64,000 nt of DNA from JAAELZ01 sp965237995 (GCA_965237995.1 CBDEGO010000002.1:620001-684000), one strand, 5' to 3'. Positions 8,525-19,200 are shown, counted from the first letter of the stretch. Notes: a model not told the origin generated them from the sequence alone. A program made the numbers and translations.

Positions 8525-9845
8525 CAACACAAGCTTCAGGGATACCTTGCAGCGGAATAATTCCAATTGAGTACGCATAATCGCGTACATTCTCCGGCAA
8601 ACTCTCACCTAAACTAGAGCAGAGAAAAGCTGGTAAGTCCTCCTGTTGCGCTGCATTAGCGAACGCTAACATCTCAGCAAAATCAGTAGTAAAGTCAAAT
8701 GCCGCGTCAGGATGAGGGTAATCTTGAACAAATATGGCAAAATTAAAATCTCCTCCCATCATTCCAGAAAATACGTCTAGTATTTCTGGCTTACCCCAAA
8801 GTTGAGTAGTGCAATCTAAAGGGTTAGATAACGTGGCTATTTTGGGCAAAATCTTAGTCACGGAAGTACAAACTTCAACAAATGGCTCAGGAAACTGTAT
8901 ACCTACTCTTTCGCCACATTCTGCGAGATACGCTGCATCGCCACCTGAACAAGTGAAAGCAATCGCATTTAATCCGTGTATTTGATGTGTTTGGTTCAAT
9001 AACTTAGAAGATTCCAACAATTGAGAACACGAATCAACCAGTATGATCCCAGCTTCTACCAGAACATCATTAGAAACTTCAATTGTAGAGGGTGTGGCGC
9101 CGGTGTGATTTTGACACATTAAATTTGAGGCTTTAGACAACCCAGTTTTCAACATGATTACGGGCTTTCCAACTTCTTCTGCTAGTTGAGCAGTAATTAG
9201 TAACTTTTCAATACTCTTAAATGCTTCTTGATAAACCACAAACCCTGTCACACCGTCCATATGCAACAATTCTTCTATTACCTCTTCTGTACCGAGTTCT
9301 GCTTGGTTCCCAATCGAAACAACAAAGGAGAATTTTACCGATCTTCTGTTGTTTGTAAGTGTTGTAGCTAGCATTCCGCTCTGTGAAATTAAAGCCGGAC
9401 CACTCTTAACTTTTTTACATCCATGCAGGTACGGCCAAACAGCAACACCATCAATAGCGTTTATAAAACCATAGCAATTTGGACCTAAAATGGACATGCT
9501 ACCTTTATTACGGAGAAGAGCTTGCTGTAATGTTTTTCCTTCTTTTCCTAAATCAGCAAACCCCGCCGCAAAACATACCGCTGACTTACAACCTAAAAGT
9601 GCTAACTTCTCTATTATTTCGATTGTTTTCTCGTTAGAAACACCAATAAACGCAAGTTGTGGAACACCGGGCAAATCCCTCGTAGATTTAACACAAGGGA
9701 TACCCCCCAAAAAAGAGCGAGTCGGATTAACTACCCAAATTTTTCCTTGATAACCAAACTTAAGTAACTCGGATACCACTATCTCCGAATCCCCGCCACC
9801 ATAAACAGCAATAGACTTGGGTTGCAAGAAACTTTGAAAACTCAC
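8490..9845 (-). CDS. NDP-forming acyl-CoA synthetase alpha-type subunit, without an ATP-grasp partner
   Basis: The 451-aa protein has a Rossmann CoA-binding domain (PKSIAVYGGG, then ILGPNCYGFIN around residues 118-128), a succinyl-CoA-ligase-like middle domain (ISQSGMLATTL, NHTGATPS) and a third flavodoxin-like domain. This matches the alpha part of ADP-forming acetyl/acyl-CoA synthetases, which make acyl-CoA by way of a phosphohistidine. The ATP-grasp beta part, either fused or adjacent, is missing from the whole island, so it may work with a distant beta subunit or have a different role (compare protein acetyltransferases, which combine these domains with GNAT; no GNAT is present here). It lies 49 bp after the cyclase gene and is probably co-transcribed with it. 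Confidence 0.75.
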   Translation of the reverse strand: MSFQSFLQPKSIAVYGGGDSEIVVSELLKFGYQGKIWVVNPTRSFLGGIPCVKSTRDLPGVPQLAFIGVSNEKTIEIIEKLALLGCKSAVCFAAGFADLGKEGKTLQQALLRNKGSMSILGPNCYGFINAIDGVAVWPYLHGCKKVKSGPALISQSGMLATTLTNNRRSVKFSFVVSIGNQAELGTEEVIEELLHMDGVTGFVVYQEAFKSIEKLLITAQLAEEVGKPVIMLKTGLSKASNLMCQNHTGATPSTIEVSNDVLVEAGIILVDSCSQLLESSKLLNQTHQIHGLNAIAFTCSGGDAAYLAECGERVGIQFPEPFVEVCTSVTKILPKIATLSNPLDCTTQLWGKPEILDVFSGMMGGDFNFAIFVQDYPHPDAAFDFTTDFAEMLAFANAAQQEDLPAFLCSSLGESLPENVRDYAYSIGIIPLQGIPEACVAIAGAYRNVQC

Positions 9846-9894
9846 AGAGGCAAACTTAAAATACTGACTCTAGTAAAAACCTGCCTCGAAAACA

Positions 9895-11817
9895 TCAATG
9901 ATATTTCTCAGCTAAAATATTGCTATCTGTGTCATTATCCAATAACTCAGAATCTGCTGAACTCGAATTAGTGTAGTTTCGCTTAGCATTGAGCCCTGCA
10001 AGCCTAATTCCAGCAGCAAGTATTTGCCTATCTTTTTCATATTGGAATGGGCTAGCCACGGTTAGAAACCAATGCACATAATCTTCAGGTGTTGATAAAG
10101 GGCCTCCTTTCCAAATTGGTTTTATCACATCTGCAAATTTTTTAATCGAAACTCCAGCTTGCTCTGACAAACCTAAATAAGCTTGTGTTGCCGCAAGCCA
10201 AGCATAGTTCTCTGGAAAACCATCTGCCACTCTCCCTAAATAAAGCAGTGCTTTGTCATATTGATGTGTCAAAAAATAAGCCGCCCCTAAAACATCATCA
10301 TATATCTCTGGATATCCTGGATTAAGTTCTTTTATTTCGTTACATATTTGAATGCTTTCGTTTGCAAGCCCTAAGTACATTATTGCAAACGCCTTAAGCA
10401 ATAAAATATCTACATCATTTTGATTGCATAAGAGTGCTTTATCAAATAATGGCAATACCTGATCAAAGTCCCCTGTGGATAAATAGGTCCATGCTAAGTG
10501 GGCATGGGCACGCCCTAATTGGCCGTCTAACTCGATGGCTCTGCGTACTCGATCTCTACCCAGCAGTATTTGCTGGTATGGTTCGATTCCCCACTCGGTA
10601 TACGCCCAATTAATTCCATGTATCGCACCTAAAACAGAATAAGCATCCGCTCTTTCAGGGTCTTGCTTGATAGACTTTTCCAAGAGAGTTATAGCAAGCT
10701 CGTCTCCAACTTTGGTTTTTAGCCGATATTGCTCCCGTCCAAGCAAGTAATTATCGAATGCATCACGACTGGGTTCTGGCTTCTTTTTTGCCCGCGCAAG
10801 CACTGCAATTTCGAGCCTAGTGGGAAATTCTTTAGCCAATTCTAAAACTACTTGCTCGTTCAATTCAATAACGTTTAACGCGTTACCCTTTTTCTTCTTG
10901 GCCCATAATTGCTTCCCATCTTGAACATCTAGTAAACGGGCATGCACTTGCACTACACCTCCTGACTTGTAGATACTTCCTTCAACCACGTAATCAGCTT
11001 CTAGTTTTTTTCCTAAATCTCGATTACTCATTTTCTCTCGAACTCCTGTCGAACTACCCATTTCAACCGAGTTTATATCTGAAGGTAAAATAGTAATTTC
11101 TCGATAATTGCCCAACTCAGTTTTTAAATCTTCCGTCAGAGCCGCACCTTGCGCTTTATTCTCTTCGAGCCCGTTCAAATCCGCAAACGGAACTATCGCT
11201 ACCGTAGGTGTTAAAGTTGTGAACTGAATTGTAGCGTAGCTAGCGTAACGTTTTCTCAGCTCATGATCATCAACGTCAAGAAGCCCATAAATGGGAGTAG
11301 GGTGCGTGAAATACTTCAATCTCCTTGTTCCCAGCGGGTAAAACTCTACACTTGGTTCTTCACCTACAGCCTCCACAAATTTTTCAGAAACCCAGATGCC
11401 ACCAGTATCCCCAACTTGCTCTAACCGAGAGGTAAAATTGACATTGTCTCCATCTAGACTTCTACTTACTGAGTTATAGGTTACTGTACCGAAATGGATG
11501 CCGATTCTCATTTCCATAATCCGACTCTCTGGACGATTCGAGTTAAAAATATCTAGGAGTTTTCGCAACCGTAAGCTAAACGACACAGCATGCTTAGGAC
11601 TGGGGAACTCCAAAAAGCACCCGTCCCCAACATGATGTATCTTCTGGCCTAAAAACTGATCTGATAGCTTCCAGACATACAATTCGTAAATTCCGTTAAC
11701 CTCAGATCTAGTCTCTTCTTCATTCATCTCCATTAACCGGGTATACCCCGCTATGTCAGCAAACAGAAGTGTTGTATCGCATTGTAGACGCGAGCTCAAA
11801 CTCTTTGCTTTCAACAT
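9895..11817 (-). CDS. Class III adenylate/guanylate cyclase fused to a TolB-like domain and TPR repeats
   Basis: The 640-aa protein starts with a class III cyclase homology domain (residues about 14-195): TTLLFADIAGYTRLM supplies the metal-binding aspartate, HHVGDGCFLEF the second aspartate, and NFTSRLEQVG the transition-state region. A TolB-N-like domain (PTVAIVPFADL) follows, then TPR units to about residue 600. This architecture is known in alpha- and gammaproteobacteria. It has no membrane segment, so it is probably a soluble, ligand-regulated cyclase producing cAMP. The Crp/Fnr gene 2 kb away is the obvious candidate effector. A GTGGC half-motif lies 33 bp upstream of the start but lacks the second arm. 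Confidence 0.85.
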   Translation of the reverse strand: MLKAKSLSSRLQCDTTLLFADIAGYTRLMEMNEEETRSEVNGIYELYVWKLSDQFLGQKIHHVGDGCFLEFPSPKHAVSFSLRLRKLLDIFNSNRPESRIMEMRIGIHFGTVTYNSVSRSLDGDNVNFTSRLEQVGDTGGIWVSEKFVEAVGEEPSVEFYPLGTRRLKYFTHPTPIYGLLDVDDHELRKRYASYATIQFTTLTPTVAIVPFADLNGLEENKAQGAALTEDLKTELGNYREITILPSDINSVEMGSSTGVREKMSNRDLGKKLEADYVVEGSIYKSGGVVQVHARLLDVQDGKQLWAKKKKGNALNVIELNEQVVLELAKEFPTRLEIAVLARAKKKPEPSRDAFDNYLLGREQYRLKTKVGDELAITLLEKSIKQDPERADAYSVLGAIHGINWAYTEWGIEPYQQILLGRDRVRRAIELDGQLGRAHAHLAWTYLSTGDFDQVLPLFDKALLCNQNDVDILLLKAFAIMYLGLANESIQICNEIKELNPGYPEIYDDVLGAAYFLTHQYDKALLYLGRVADGFPENYAWLAATQAYLGLSEQAGVSIKKFADVIKPIWKGGPLSTPEDYVHWFLTVASPFQYEKDRQILAAGIRLAGLNAKRNYTNSSSADSELLDNDTDSNILAEKYH

Positions 11818-11909
11818 AACTCAAGTATTGTTAAGCACATGTAGCTTATGTGGCGACTTTTAACATTAGATATACTGCTCAATAAGCCGTCCAAAATCAC
11901 ACTAATTAT

Positions 11910-13151
11910 CTAGAAGAGCTGAGTGTTGGAGTCTAAGAAGATATTCGCTTCATTAAACGTATCCCCTAGATCCGCATGCCATTGTGACACACCTGAAAAA
12001 TTGGCATTTCCAGAGGCTCCAAAATCTAATAATTCACTTTTGACTGCTTCTCTCCAAATTTCATTTCCTAAAATTCGCTCATGAAATGCTAATACTTTCG
12101 TAGATGTTCTCAATTCATTTGAGTTCAGATTCTCTTCATCAAAAATAAAATTAAGCGCTTTTCTAACATTTTCTGAATTTTGAATTTCATCATCTCCTTC
12201 TCTCCTAGATTCAATATCCTTATCTAGTAGAGATTCAATACTTTTAGCGTAATAAGCTCGAAATTCTCTACTATCCTCTTCATTGGCGCTTCTCAATATT
12301 GTGGACAAGGTCAACCCCATCAATGGAATGTATTTTGGATGCCCTGGATGCAACTTTGGGTTTTCGAAAACTTTTAAAGCATCTTCTATTTGGTCCAGAG
12401 CGTAGTGTGCCCAAGCTATACTCCAAAGTTGATGCCCGGAAGGGGTTGCATATTCCTGAATAAGTAATCTGGCTTTTTCCTTAAGCCAGTCTTCCCTAGC
12501 TTTCAACACTACTTGGCCCGTACCAGCATTGACCATTGGATTACCATCCTCGTCATTTATTGTATGAGACAGTGTCTTGTCACCAGATGCTGAGCTTGGT
12601 GGCTCAATCGAAACGCCACCTGTTGCACCTCCTGAAAACTTTAGCTCCCAAGCAATTGCCTCGAGGTATTCTACCCTGAAGTTATTCCGCTTTTCCTCTG
12701 GGTCAGTTTTCCTAGAAAATAAATTCACATCTGCTGCACAAAACATATCAGTAGCCTGAAAATATTCTTGACGGATTTGGTGACAGAATGCTCTAGCCCA
12801 CCACGGTGCGTAATCGAAACCATTTGGATCGTGGAACGTATCCATATCTAAAGCTTCTTGAGCCATCCCTTCTGCGATCGCCAGTAATCGTTGACTTTCA
12901 TTCTCATCAAAGTCTTTCTCAAATTCTGCCTTAAGCGCATAACTATATGCTAGGTCTGCACGTGCACGGTTGTAGTTCCCGCCCTTCTCCTCGTTAATTC
13001 TTACAGCTTCCGCCAGGGAATTTATTGATTTCTTCAAACTATCTCGTTTCAGTATTTGGCTCGTCGCACCTGTCAAATAATGTGCATAAGCATCGTGATC
13101 GAATTCAAAATCATGCGTATAGGGCTTAGTGGTTTTAGTTGGTGTATTCAT
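11910..13151 (-). CDS. TPR-like helical repeat protein of unknown function
   Basis: I do not recognise a named family. The 413-aa product is soluble and helical, with TPR-like spacing in its N-terminal half (NSLAEAVRINEEKGG, RADLAYSYALKAEF, AQEALDMD) and again around residues 230-290. A low-complexity GGATGGV-SASG stretch lies near the middle. The true start is the ATG at 13151, preceded by GGAGGAAAAT; a TTG 12 bp upstream overlaps that Shine-Dalgarno and is not a start. It sits 24 bp downstream of the amine oxidase and 92 bp upstream of the cyclase gene, so it belongs to the same leftward gene set and may be a scaffold. Confidence 0.7.
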   Translation of the reverse strand: MNTPTKTTKPYTHDFEFDHDAYAHYLTGATSQILKRDSLKKSINSLAEAVRINEEKGGNYNRARADLAYSYALKAEFEKDFDENESQRLLAIAEGMAQEALDMDTFHDPNGFDYAPWWARAFCHQIRQEYFQATDMFCAADVNLFSRKTDPEEKRNNFRVEYLEAIAWELKFSGGATGGVSIEPPSSASGDKTLSHTINDEDGNPMVNAGTGQVVLKAREDWLKEKARLLIQEYATPSGHQLWSIAWAHYALDQIEDALKVFENPKLHPGHPKYIPLMGLTLSTILRSANEEDSREFRAYYAKSIESLLDKDIESRREGDDEIQNSENVRKALNFIFDEENLNSNELRTSTKVLAFHERILGNEIWREAVKSELLDFGASGNANFSGVSQWHADLGDTFNEANIFLDSNTQLF

Positions 13152-13175
13152 ATTTTCCTCCAATGTTTGGTTTTC

Positions 13176-14705
13176 TTAATAAAAATAGTCACAGTTATAC
13201 TGATGCTTCTTAAGTTTGGTGTCTCCAGCGTCGCAATCGTCCTCAAGCACCCTTTTATGACCAAAAGTTTCCCTCAATATTTTTTTAGCGACGCTGCAAC
13301 CCATCTTATGGGCTCCTGAGACTGTTCCCCATTCGCTTCGTGACATAGCTTCACCTGCAAGGTAAATTCGTCGACTCACATGCGAGAATCCATGTTCATT
13401 GCGATTAATTATGTCCCGCGCCTCTATATCTTCTACGTTCATCGACCCATATGCTCCAAGATAATTAGGATCATCTTCCCACCAAGTGGTGTCAAATGAT
13501 GCCGGTTTTGGTATATCATCACCTAACTTATACTTTAAATCATTAATCACGCTTTCCTTAAAACTCGCCATGTTTTTCTTGCTACTTGCGTAAGCCTCTA
13601 TTGCGTGCTTACCTCCAAAGTCTACAAAGACTACGTTAGTACCTCCTACATTAGAAGTGTATACTGGCTCTCTAACTTCACCAGCACATGCAATACTTTT
13701 GCATTCTGGCATAGAAAAAGCATAAATAGATGTTTGATTGTTCTTTTTATATTTTCGAAAAACATCAACATCAAAATCTAATATCACTCTAAAATAACTT
13801 CCCATTGTGATGTTCTTGTATGCCTCAATACATTCATCAGACAACCCACTAACAACTATTTCTTGATTTGCAAGGAGAGAAGCTGAAGAAGTAACTATGC
13901 ATGCATTTGCGGTGAAAGAAGGCTCATCAACCATATCGCCATTAACATATGCGTCGACTCTACCTAACACAGAGTCGAAGCTAACGCTTTTAACCTTAGA
14001 GTTATGTTCAATATCATCTAATTCGTTTCTCGCTGCATATTTAATAAGCTCCCCAAACCCTCGAAGACAAATGTAATCATTCCGGAGAGGTGGTGGCACC
14101 GAAACGTACTGCGGTGCCTGCCCATAGTCTGTATGAGAAACAGAATTCCAATCTTTACCAGCATCAAAATTCCCAAACAAGAGCGCAAATCCTGCGACAA
14201 ACTCAGGAAATCTCTCGATTCGAGTATTGGGTATGTACGGATCCGTTTCGTAAAGTTCACTTGCTATCAACGCCGCATCATACAAACTAATTTTTTCATC
14301 CGGAACGTATTGCGCCATAAGATACTCTAAGTGTCGCGCCTCGGTAGTAAATTCTTCCACCCATTCATCTTCATACAAATTGGACAAAGGGTCATCTGGG
14401 TCATGCTTCTTTTTTGTGAAAATTACATATTTATCGTCTGCTTTCTTAACTTCAAAGTCGATCCCTTGTTCAAAAAGTTTAAGCGCATAGTTTTTATAAA
14501 TATTTAAATCACCATAATGTAGCCAGTGCGCTCCAGCATCGTAATTCTTCTTTGTATTTGAGGTTTTTCTTGTTTGCGCTCTTCCACCTACAGCAGAGGA
14601 AGATTCAAGAATTTTAACCGATTTTTCATGCGCTTTAAGCACACGAGCAGCTGCCAAACCAGCCGCGCCAGCTCCCACAATTATCACATCGTAATGCTCA
14701 ACCAT
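13176..14705 (-). CDS. Flavin-dependent amine oxidase
   Basis: The 509-aa protein is a monoamine-oxidase-fold flavoenzyme. The FAD dinucleotide-binding motif is IIVGAGAAGLAAARVL (residues 8-23), followed by the acidic end of beta-2 (KILESSSAVGGRAQT), an NYDAGAHWLHYGD substrate-side motif, and the C-terminal FAD motif IYLAGEAMSRSEWGTVSGA. It lacks a signal peptide. Members oxidise primary or polyamines to aldehyde plus H2O2, which could feed the peroxidase at 4018. That coupling is inference from the neighbourhood only. The substrate is unknown. Confidence 0.88.
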   Translation of the reverse strand: MVEHYDVIIVGAGAAGLAAARVLKAHEKSVKILESSSAVGGRAQTRKTSNTKKNYDAGAHWLHYGDLNIYKNYALKLFEQGIDFEVKKADDKYVIFTKKKHDPDDPLSNLYEDEWVEEFTTEARHLEYLMAQYVPDEKISLYDAALIASELYETDPYIPNTRIERFPEFVAGFALLFGNFDAGKDWNSVSHTDYGQAPQYVSVPPPLRNDYICLRGFGELIKYAARNELDDIEHNSKVKSVSFDSVLGRVDAYVNGDMVDEPSFTANACIVTSSASLLANQEIVVSGLSDECIEAYKNITMGSYFRVILDFDVDVFRKYKKNNQTSIYAFSMPECKSIACAGEVREPVYTSNVGGTNVVFVDFGGKHAIEAYASSKKNMASFKESVINDLKYKLGDDIPKPASFDTTWWEDDPNYLGAYGSMNVEDIEARDIINRNEHGFSHVSRRIYLAGEAMSRSEWGTVSGAHKMGCSVAKKILRETFGHKRVLEDDCDAGDTKLKKHQYNCDYFY

Positions 14706-14742
14706 TTCTCACACCTCTCTAATTAGATTACTATTTTTCAAT

Positions 14743-14979
14743 TTAAAGATAGTTCTGATATAGAACTGTTAACAACAAAGTATTATCGCCGACTCGAGTT
14801 GTATTCAAGCCGTTTGCTAGATGAGAAAGAGACAAAAACACTTCATTGGATTTTGTTTCAAACGACAGGGAAAAATCCGAACATTCTGATCCCTCAAAAG
14901 AGTCACCAAATGAACGCCCTAAATCAACCCTTAGCACTTCACTTTCTACATCGTCTATTGACATCGTGTTATCAAACAT
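14743..14979 (-). CDS. Small acidic hypothetical protein
   Basis: A 78-aa open frame fills the gap between the amine oxidase and the membrane protein gene. It is acidic and rich in serine (SIDDVESEVLRVDLG, SECSDFSLSFETKS) and has no recognisable domain. No good ribosome-binding site precedes the ATG. Its place in the leftward gene string, and the absence of other content there, make it plausible but not certain. Confidence 0.4.
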   Translation of the reverse strand: MFDNTMSIDDVESEVLRVDLGRSFGDSFEGSECSDFSLSFETKSNEVFLSLSHLANGLNTTRVGDNTLLLTVLYQNYL

Positions 14980-15029
14980 AAAATACTGATCCGATTTTCC
15001 TGAATTTTAAAAATTATCAGCGTAAGCCA

Positions 15030-15947
15030 CTATTTATTTTTTAGACTAGCTGTTTTCTGTACTTCTAACTGTTTCAGTTCCTCTGCTTCTAGTGGTTTTT
15101 CTTTGCCTACCTTCTCCTGAACTGCTTTTTCTTCTGCTAGATCTTCGATAATTTTTTCTTTTGGCTTCAACAGTTTTTCATTAGTACTAAGCAATCTATT
15201 CCACAGACGCCAAGGATCAATAGACAAAAGAAATACCAAACCAATTTTTGTAGTCAATCCAGTAAGTATGATCGCAGTACCATCTTCGCCACGAAAGCTT
15301 ATAAATGAAAGAAATAACACGGCCATCACCGCGAGAATAGGTGCCACTACTAAATGTGCTAAATGCATCGGAATACCTTGTTGGTAAAACCGACCTTGTC
15401 TCAAGTACCAACCTGCTCGCATGATTTTTCGTAAAACAATGCCGAGTGCACCCCAGAACCATAACTCTAGGAATAACCACGGGTACTCTGACCATGCAAA
15501 CTCTGCACTTTTGGTGTTGACTAAGTCCATTAACCTATCGAGCTGAGTAGTGATTTCCTCGGTATTAAACGCTTTGTCTTTTGCGTTAAAGCGTAAATTA
15601 TTAATACTAACTTTGAGAGCTGTTAATGAACCACTAAGCTCCTCAGTCCACTTTCTGGATTCGTTGAATTGCGTTGAATATGATTCAAAAAGAGCTTCAA
15701 TAGCCTCATCCCGAGTCATTTCCTTATCCGATAACGACTCAAGAGATAAGGCAAAGGCTTTCAACTTTATTTCACTTATTGATTGCTTCTGCACTGGGTA
15801 CTTGCAGTGCAGCCATAAATATCCACTAACAAGTGTTGCAAGCAACGCAAAACAACCTATCAAGAACCGCCAACCAACCTTTGGATTGGGTGTATTAATC
15901 ACTGTTGGCTCTAATTTACCAAGGCCTTTTTCTTTCTTATCTCCCAT
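15030..15947 (-). CDS. Membrane protein of unknown function with a long soluble loop
   Basis: The 305-aa protein is unrecognised. It has a membrane segment at about residues 25-47, a roughly 100-residue charged helical loop (TRDEAIEALFESYSTQFNES and beyond), then three further hydrophobic segments (about 150-165, 195-215 and 225-245) and a very charged lysine/glutamate-rich tail. It is transcribed leftward from the 347-bp region shared with the patatin gene, where a perfect copy of the island palindrome lies. Together with the patatin it may form a membrane assembly; this is inference. Confidence 0.7.
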   Translation of the reverse strand: MGDKKEKGLGKLEPTVINTPNPKVGWRFLIGCFALLATLVSGYLWLHCKYPVQKQSISEIKLKAFALSLESLSDKEMTRDEAIEALFESYSTQFNESRKWTEELSGSLTALKVSINNLRFNAKDKAFNTEEITTQLDRLMDLVNTKSAEFAWSEYPWLFLELWFWGALGIVLRKIMRAGWYLRQGRFYQQGIPMHLAHLVVAPILAVMAVLFLSFISFRGEDGTAIILTGLTTKIGLVFLLSIDPWRLWNRLLSTNEKLLKPKEKIIEDLAEEKAVQEKVGKEKPLEAEELKQLEVQKTASLKNK

Positions 15948-16129
15948 TTCTAAACCCTATGTATTTATACTTATTTTTCTATAACAGCTATCCCCTATAG
16001 ATGAAATTCTCTATGCTGGCTAACTTCATTATAGGCCTCTATATTCAGTATTGGCAAACAATGCCTAAAAACTGTGCGGCCGCATTCACTTTGTTTGCAC
16101 TAACTATATAGATTATTTTCTTAAGCAAC

Positions 16130-16143
16130 GTGGCATATACCAC
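16130..16143. promoter_or_regulatory. Island palindrome, copy 4, plus half-site
   Basis: GTGGCATATACCAC lies in the 347-bp divergent region 15948-16294. On the minus strand TATAGT (16103-16108) is centred 31 bp away, pointing to the 15030 gene. On the plus strand TACGAT (16167-16172) is 33 bp away, pointing to the patatin gene. A second GTGGCATACG left half begins at 16161, 31 bp after the first. The rest of this region shows no gene. Confidence 0.6.
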
Positions 16144-16294
16144 TCGGGTAAATATTTGTTGTGGCATACGATTAATTAAGCCCCCCCTTGAAAACTTAGT
16201 TCCTTATAGCATCACAATACTGGTGGCTTTTCCCACATCCACCCCACCTAATCCACAAATATACTTTTGCTAGGTTTAACAAGATAAAGATAAT

Positions 16295-19200
16295 ATGGAA
16301 CTCCCAAAAAAAACAGGACAAAAGGCCATCTATCCAGTTTCTATTACTGGAGTTTTGATCATGGTACTTTATGTATTCGCCCCATTTATAGTAAACCACT
16401 TCAATCTTTCAGTGTTTAAAAACTGGTACCAACTTCCGGCACTAGATCACATATCAACCACAATAATGATCATTACAATTGTGGTATTTATTTACTTATA
16501 TACTGATTTTATTTTTGCTCGCTATTGGTATCGGAAATCATTAGGGCAATCACCATGCACTAGTGAATCAAGCTCGGGGCACACTAGTAAAAATGACACT
16601 GAAAAGGATGATAGGGAAATTATAAAGATTCATAGCTATGATTTGTACGACATCAAGGTACTTCACATACTCACGGTACTTTTATCTTCTACAGTATTTT
16701 TTGGATTGTTAATTTTTTACAATAAAAATGAATATAAAGGAGAAGAAATGGCGCTTGTGGTAAGTGCTAGTGTTGTGCTGCTAACGATACTAATTCTTTA
16801 CTACACGAAAACATGGTTCACACATTTTAAGCTTGGACCTGGAACGAAGATTTCTAATTTAAGGAAAAAAATAGGGTCAACTAATGTTCTTGAATCTAAT
16901 CTGGATAACAAATTTCACATTTTTTTAAAGAAAGTAAAACTCATACTAACATCACTTACGATCCGATCTAAATCAAAAGATGTGATTGCACGCCATTTGA
17001 AAGAAGAAACTAGCATTAGAGAACAATTGATTCTTCTACATCCGAAAGGACCTACCGATAAGATATCGAAAGCAGAACTGATACGAACTCGGAAAGAATT
17101 ATCAATATACGTTGATTACATGCCATCCGTAGGCATCATGACTGTAGCTATTTTACTTCCAGTTATCGTGGTGATTTTTCTAACTAACCCATCGAGAGCG
17201 TTTCATAATAGCCAACCGGTCATATTCTTTATTACTCTTTTAGGCCTAGTACTTTTATTTTTGAATCAGTTAGTCGTTCAACAAGACATAACAAAAAGCC
17301 TATTTCACAGTATAACAACTGGTGCGAAGCGTAAGTTCTTATTGTGTTTTGACTTCCTAAAAAAATATAGTATCTATATTATTGCACTGATAGTCATCGG
17401 TATTGCTTCTGTAAATAACTTAAATGACCTTCCTTCAAATAACAAAACCTCAAATTTAGAATGTAAAGGCGACACAGATTGCCCTTCAAACGAAACCCTG
17501 AACGGCTTATCCATAGGTAAGTTCGCTGAAGAGCCTAAAAACGTAGCCCTAGTCGATTGCAAAAAACTAAATGCTGTTAACAGCAAACCAATTGTAATTG
17601 TTGCGGCGGCTGGAGGTGGAATTGCAGCATCTGCTTGGACGGCAGCCATACTTGCAGAGATTGAAAGTCTCTGTCCCCAAAACGTAGTAACCGCGATCAG
17701 CGGTGTTTCCGGCGGTGCTTTGGGAGCATATTATCATGTTGCACACCAACTACTTATGCAGCGATGTATAAAATATGGGGTTACTGAATGCAATACCTTA
17801 GTTGATAAATTTTTTGCTGACCCATCAAATGAAATAGAAGACTCCAGCCAGAAATTCAACACAGAAAAAGATAGCCGAACTGGTGTGTCACCAAAGGCGC
17901 TAGCGGCTCGCTCTAGCTTGGGCTCTGTTGCGTGGGGAATCGCTGCTTATGAGCCGTTTCACCTTCTCGGCCTAAAAGATGAAGGGCGGGAAATAGCTCT
18001 AGAGAAACGATGGGAGTCCATTACTTGCAAAGATGATAAACATTTGGAGGACTCGAGCTTCAATTTGTGTAAAGAGTACAAAAGCATCTTAGCAGGCACG
18101 TTCGATGAATGGCGTAACGATGCAAACACCGTTAGCAAATTATTAATAAATACGGCAACTCATGAACACGGACAAAGAGTCGTCTTCTCCACCGATGATA
18201 ATTTTGAATTTCAAAACCCGAGGTACGAAATAGCGCCAAATAAGCGTTACAAATACAGTACTTCTGATGGTATTTTTTATACCGGAACGGAATGCTTAGA
18301 GCATCTAAAACTGGTAAGTGCAGCTAGACATTCAGCTACATTTCCTTACGTAACTCCTATCTCAAAGATAGCCACTCCTAGCAGCTGTGAATACTTAAAC
18401 ACAGTCATGTTTATGGACGGAGGTTACACAGATAATGAGGGCATTCAAACAGCGCTAGACTACTTAGATCACCTTCAGAACATGAAGGAAAAAGAAAGTG
18501 TGCAGAGTGAAGCACCCGTAATTATTATAAGAATATCCGCCTTTTCTCGGAATACTCCTGTAAAGGACAATAGTGGAACAGATGATTCCTCTCTATTACA
18601 CGAAATAACTTCACCAGTTGTTGGCATTATGAACACTAGATTTGCTCAGTTCCAGCAAAACACGCTAGATGTTGAGCGAATAAGAAATGCTAGGCACCCA
18701 ACATTAAAGGAGTTCAACTTTATATACCCTGATGACCAACTCCCGCTAAGCTGGCATTTATCTAAACAAGAGAAAAACAGTATATTTGATGCCGCAGATT
18801 CAACGCGTAGCCTACTCAAAGAAGGTAAAATAAAACCCAGCAAACCTTTCTGTAATAGTACTCGTCCCAATGATGAGTTCTACAATTCAAAACAAATGAC
18901 ATGCCTAAAGTGGTATTTAGCTGGGGAGTTAAATTGGATCGATCGTGATCAGGTTAGCTCCGAAAAAAACCTAATTAGCAAACTAAACAGTAACCAACAA
19001 ACTATGACTTCTCTTATTGGTTCACTAAAAAAACGCAGAGATGACTATAGCCAGGTATTGAACAACATTTCAGGGATCGTTCAAACTAATCAACTCTATC
19101 TAGGTGTCTTGACGAGTCATTTTCACCTTCCACAAAGGTGGATGTCAGCGGTAACTCCAAGATACTGTGGCTATGGTCGAGATCCAAAAACTATAGCTAT

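Noticed and set aside
11847..11863. GTGGCGACTTTTAAC upstream of the cyclase gene as a further palindrome copy
   Set aside because: Only the left GTGGC is present; the right arm is missing, so it is not counted.
15017..15030. GTGGCTTACGCTGA (minus strand) upstream of the small acidic gene as an island site
   Set aside because: Right half does not match and it overlaps the stop of the neighbouring gene.
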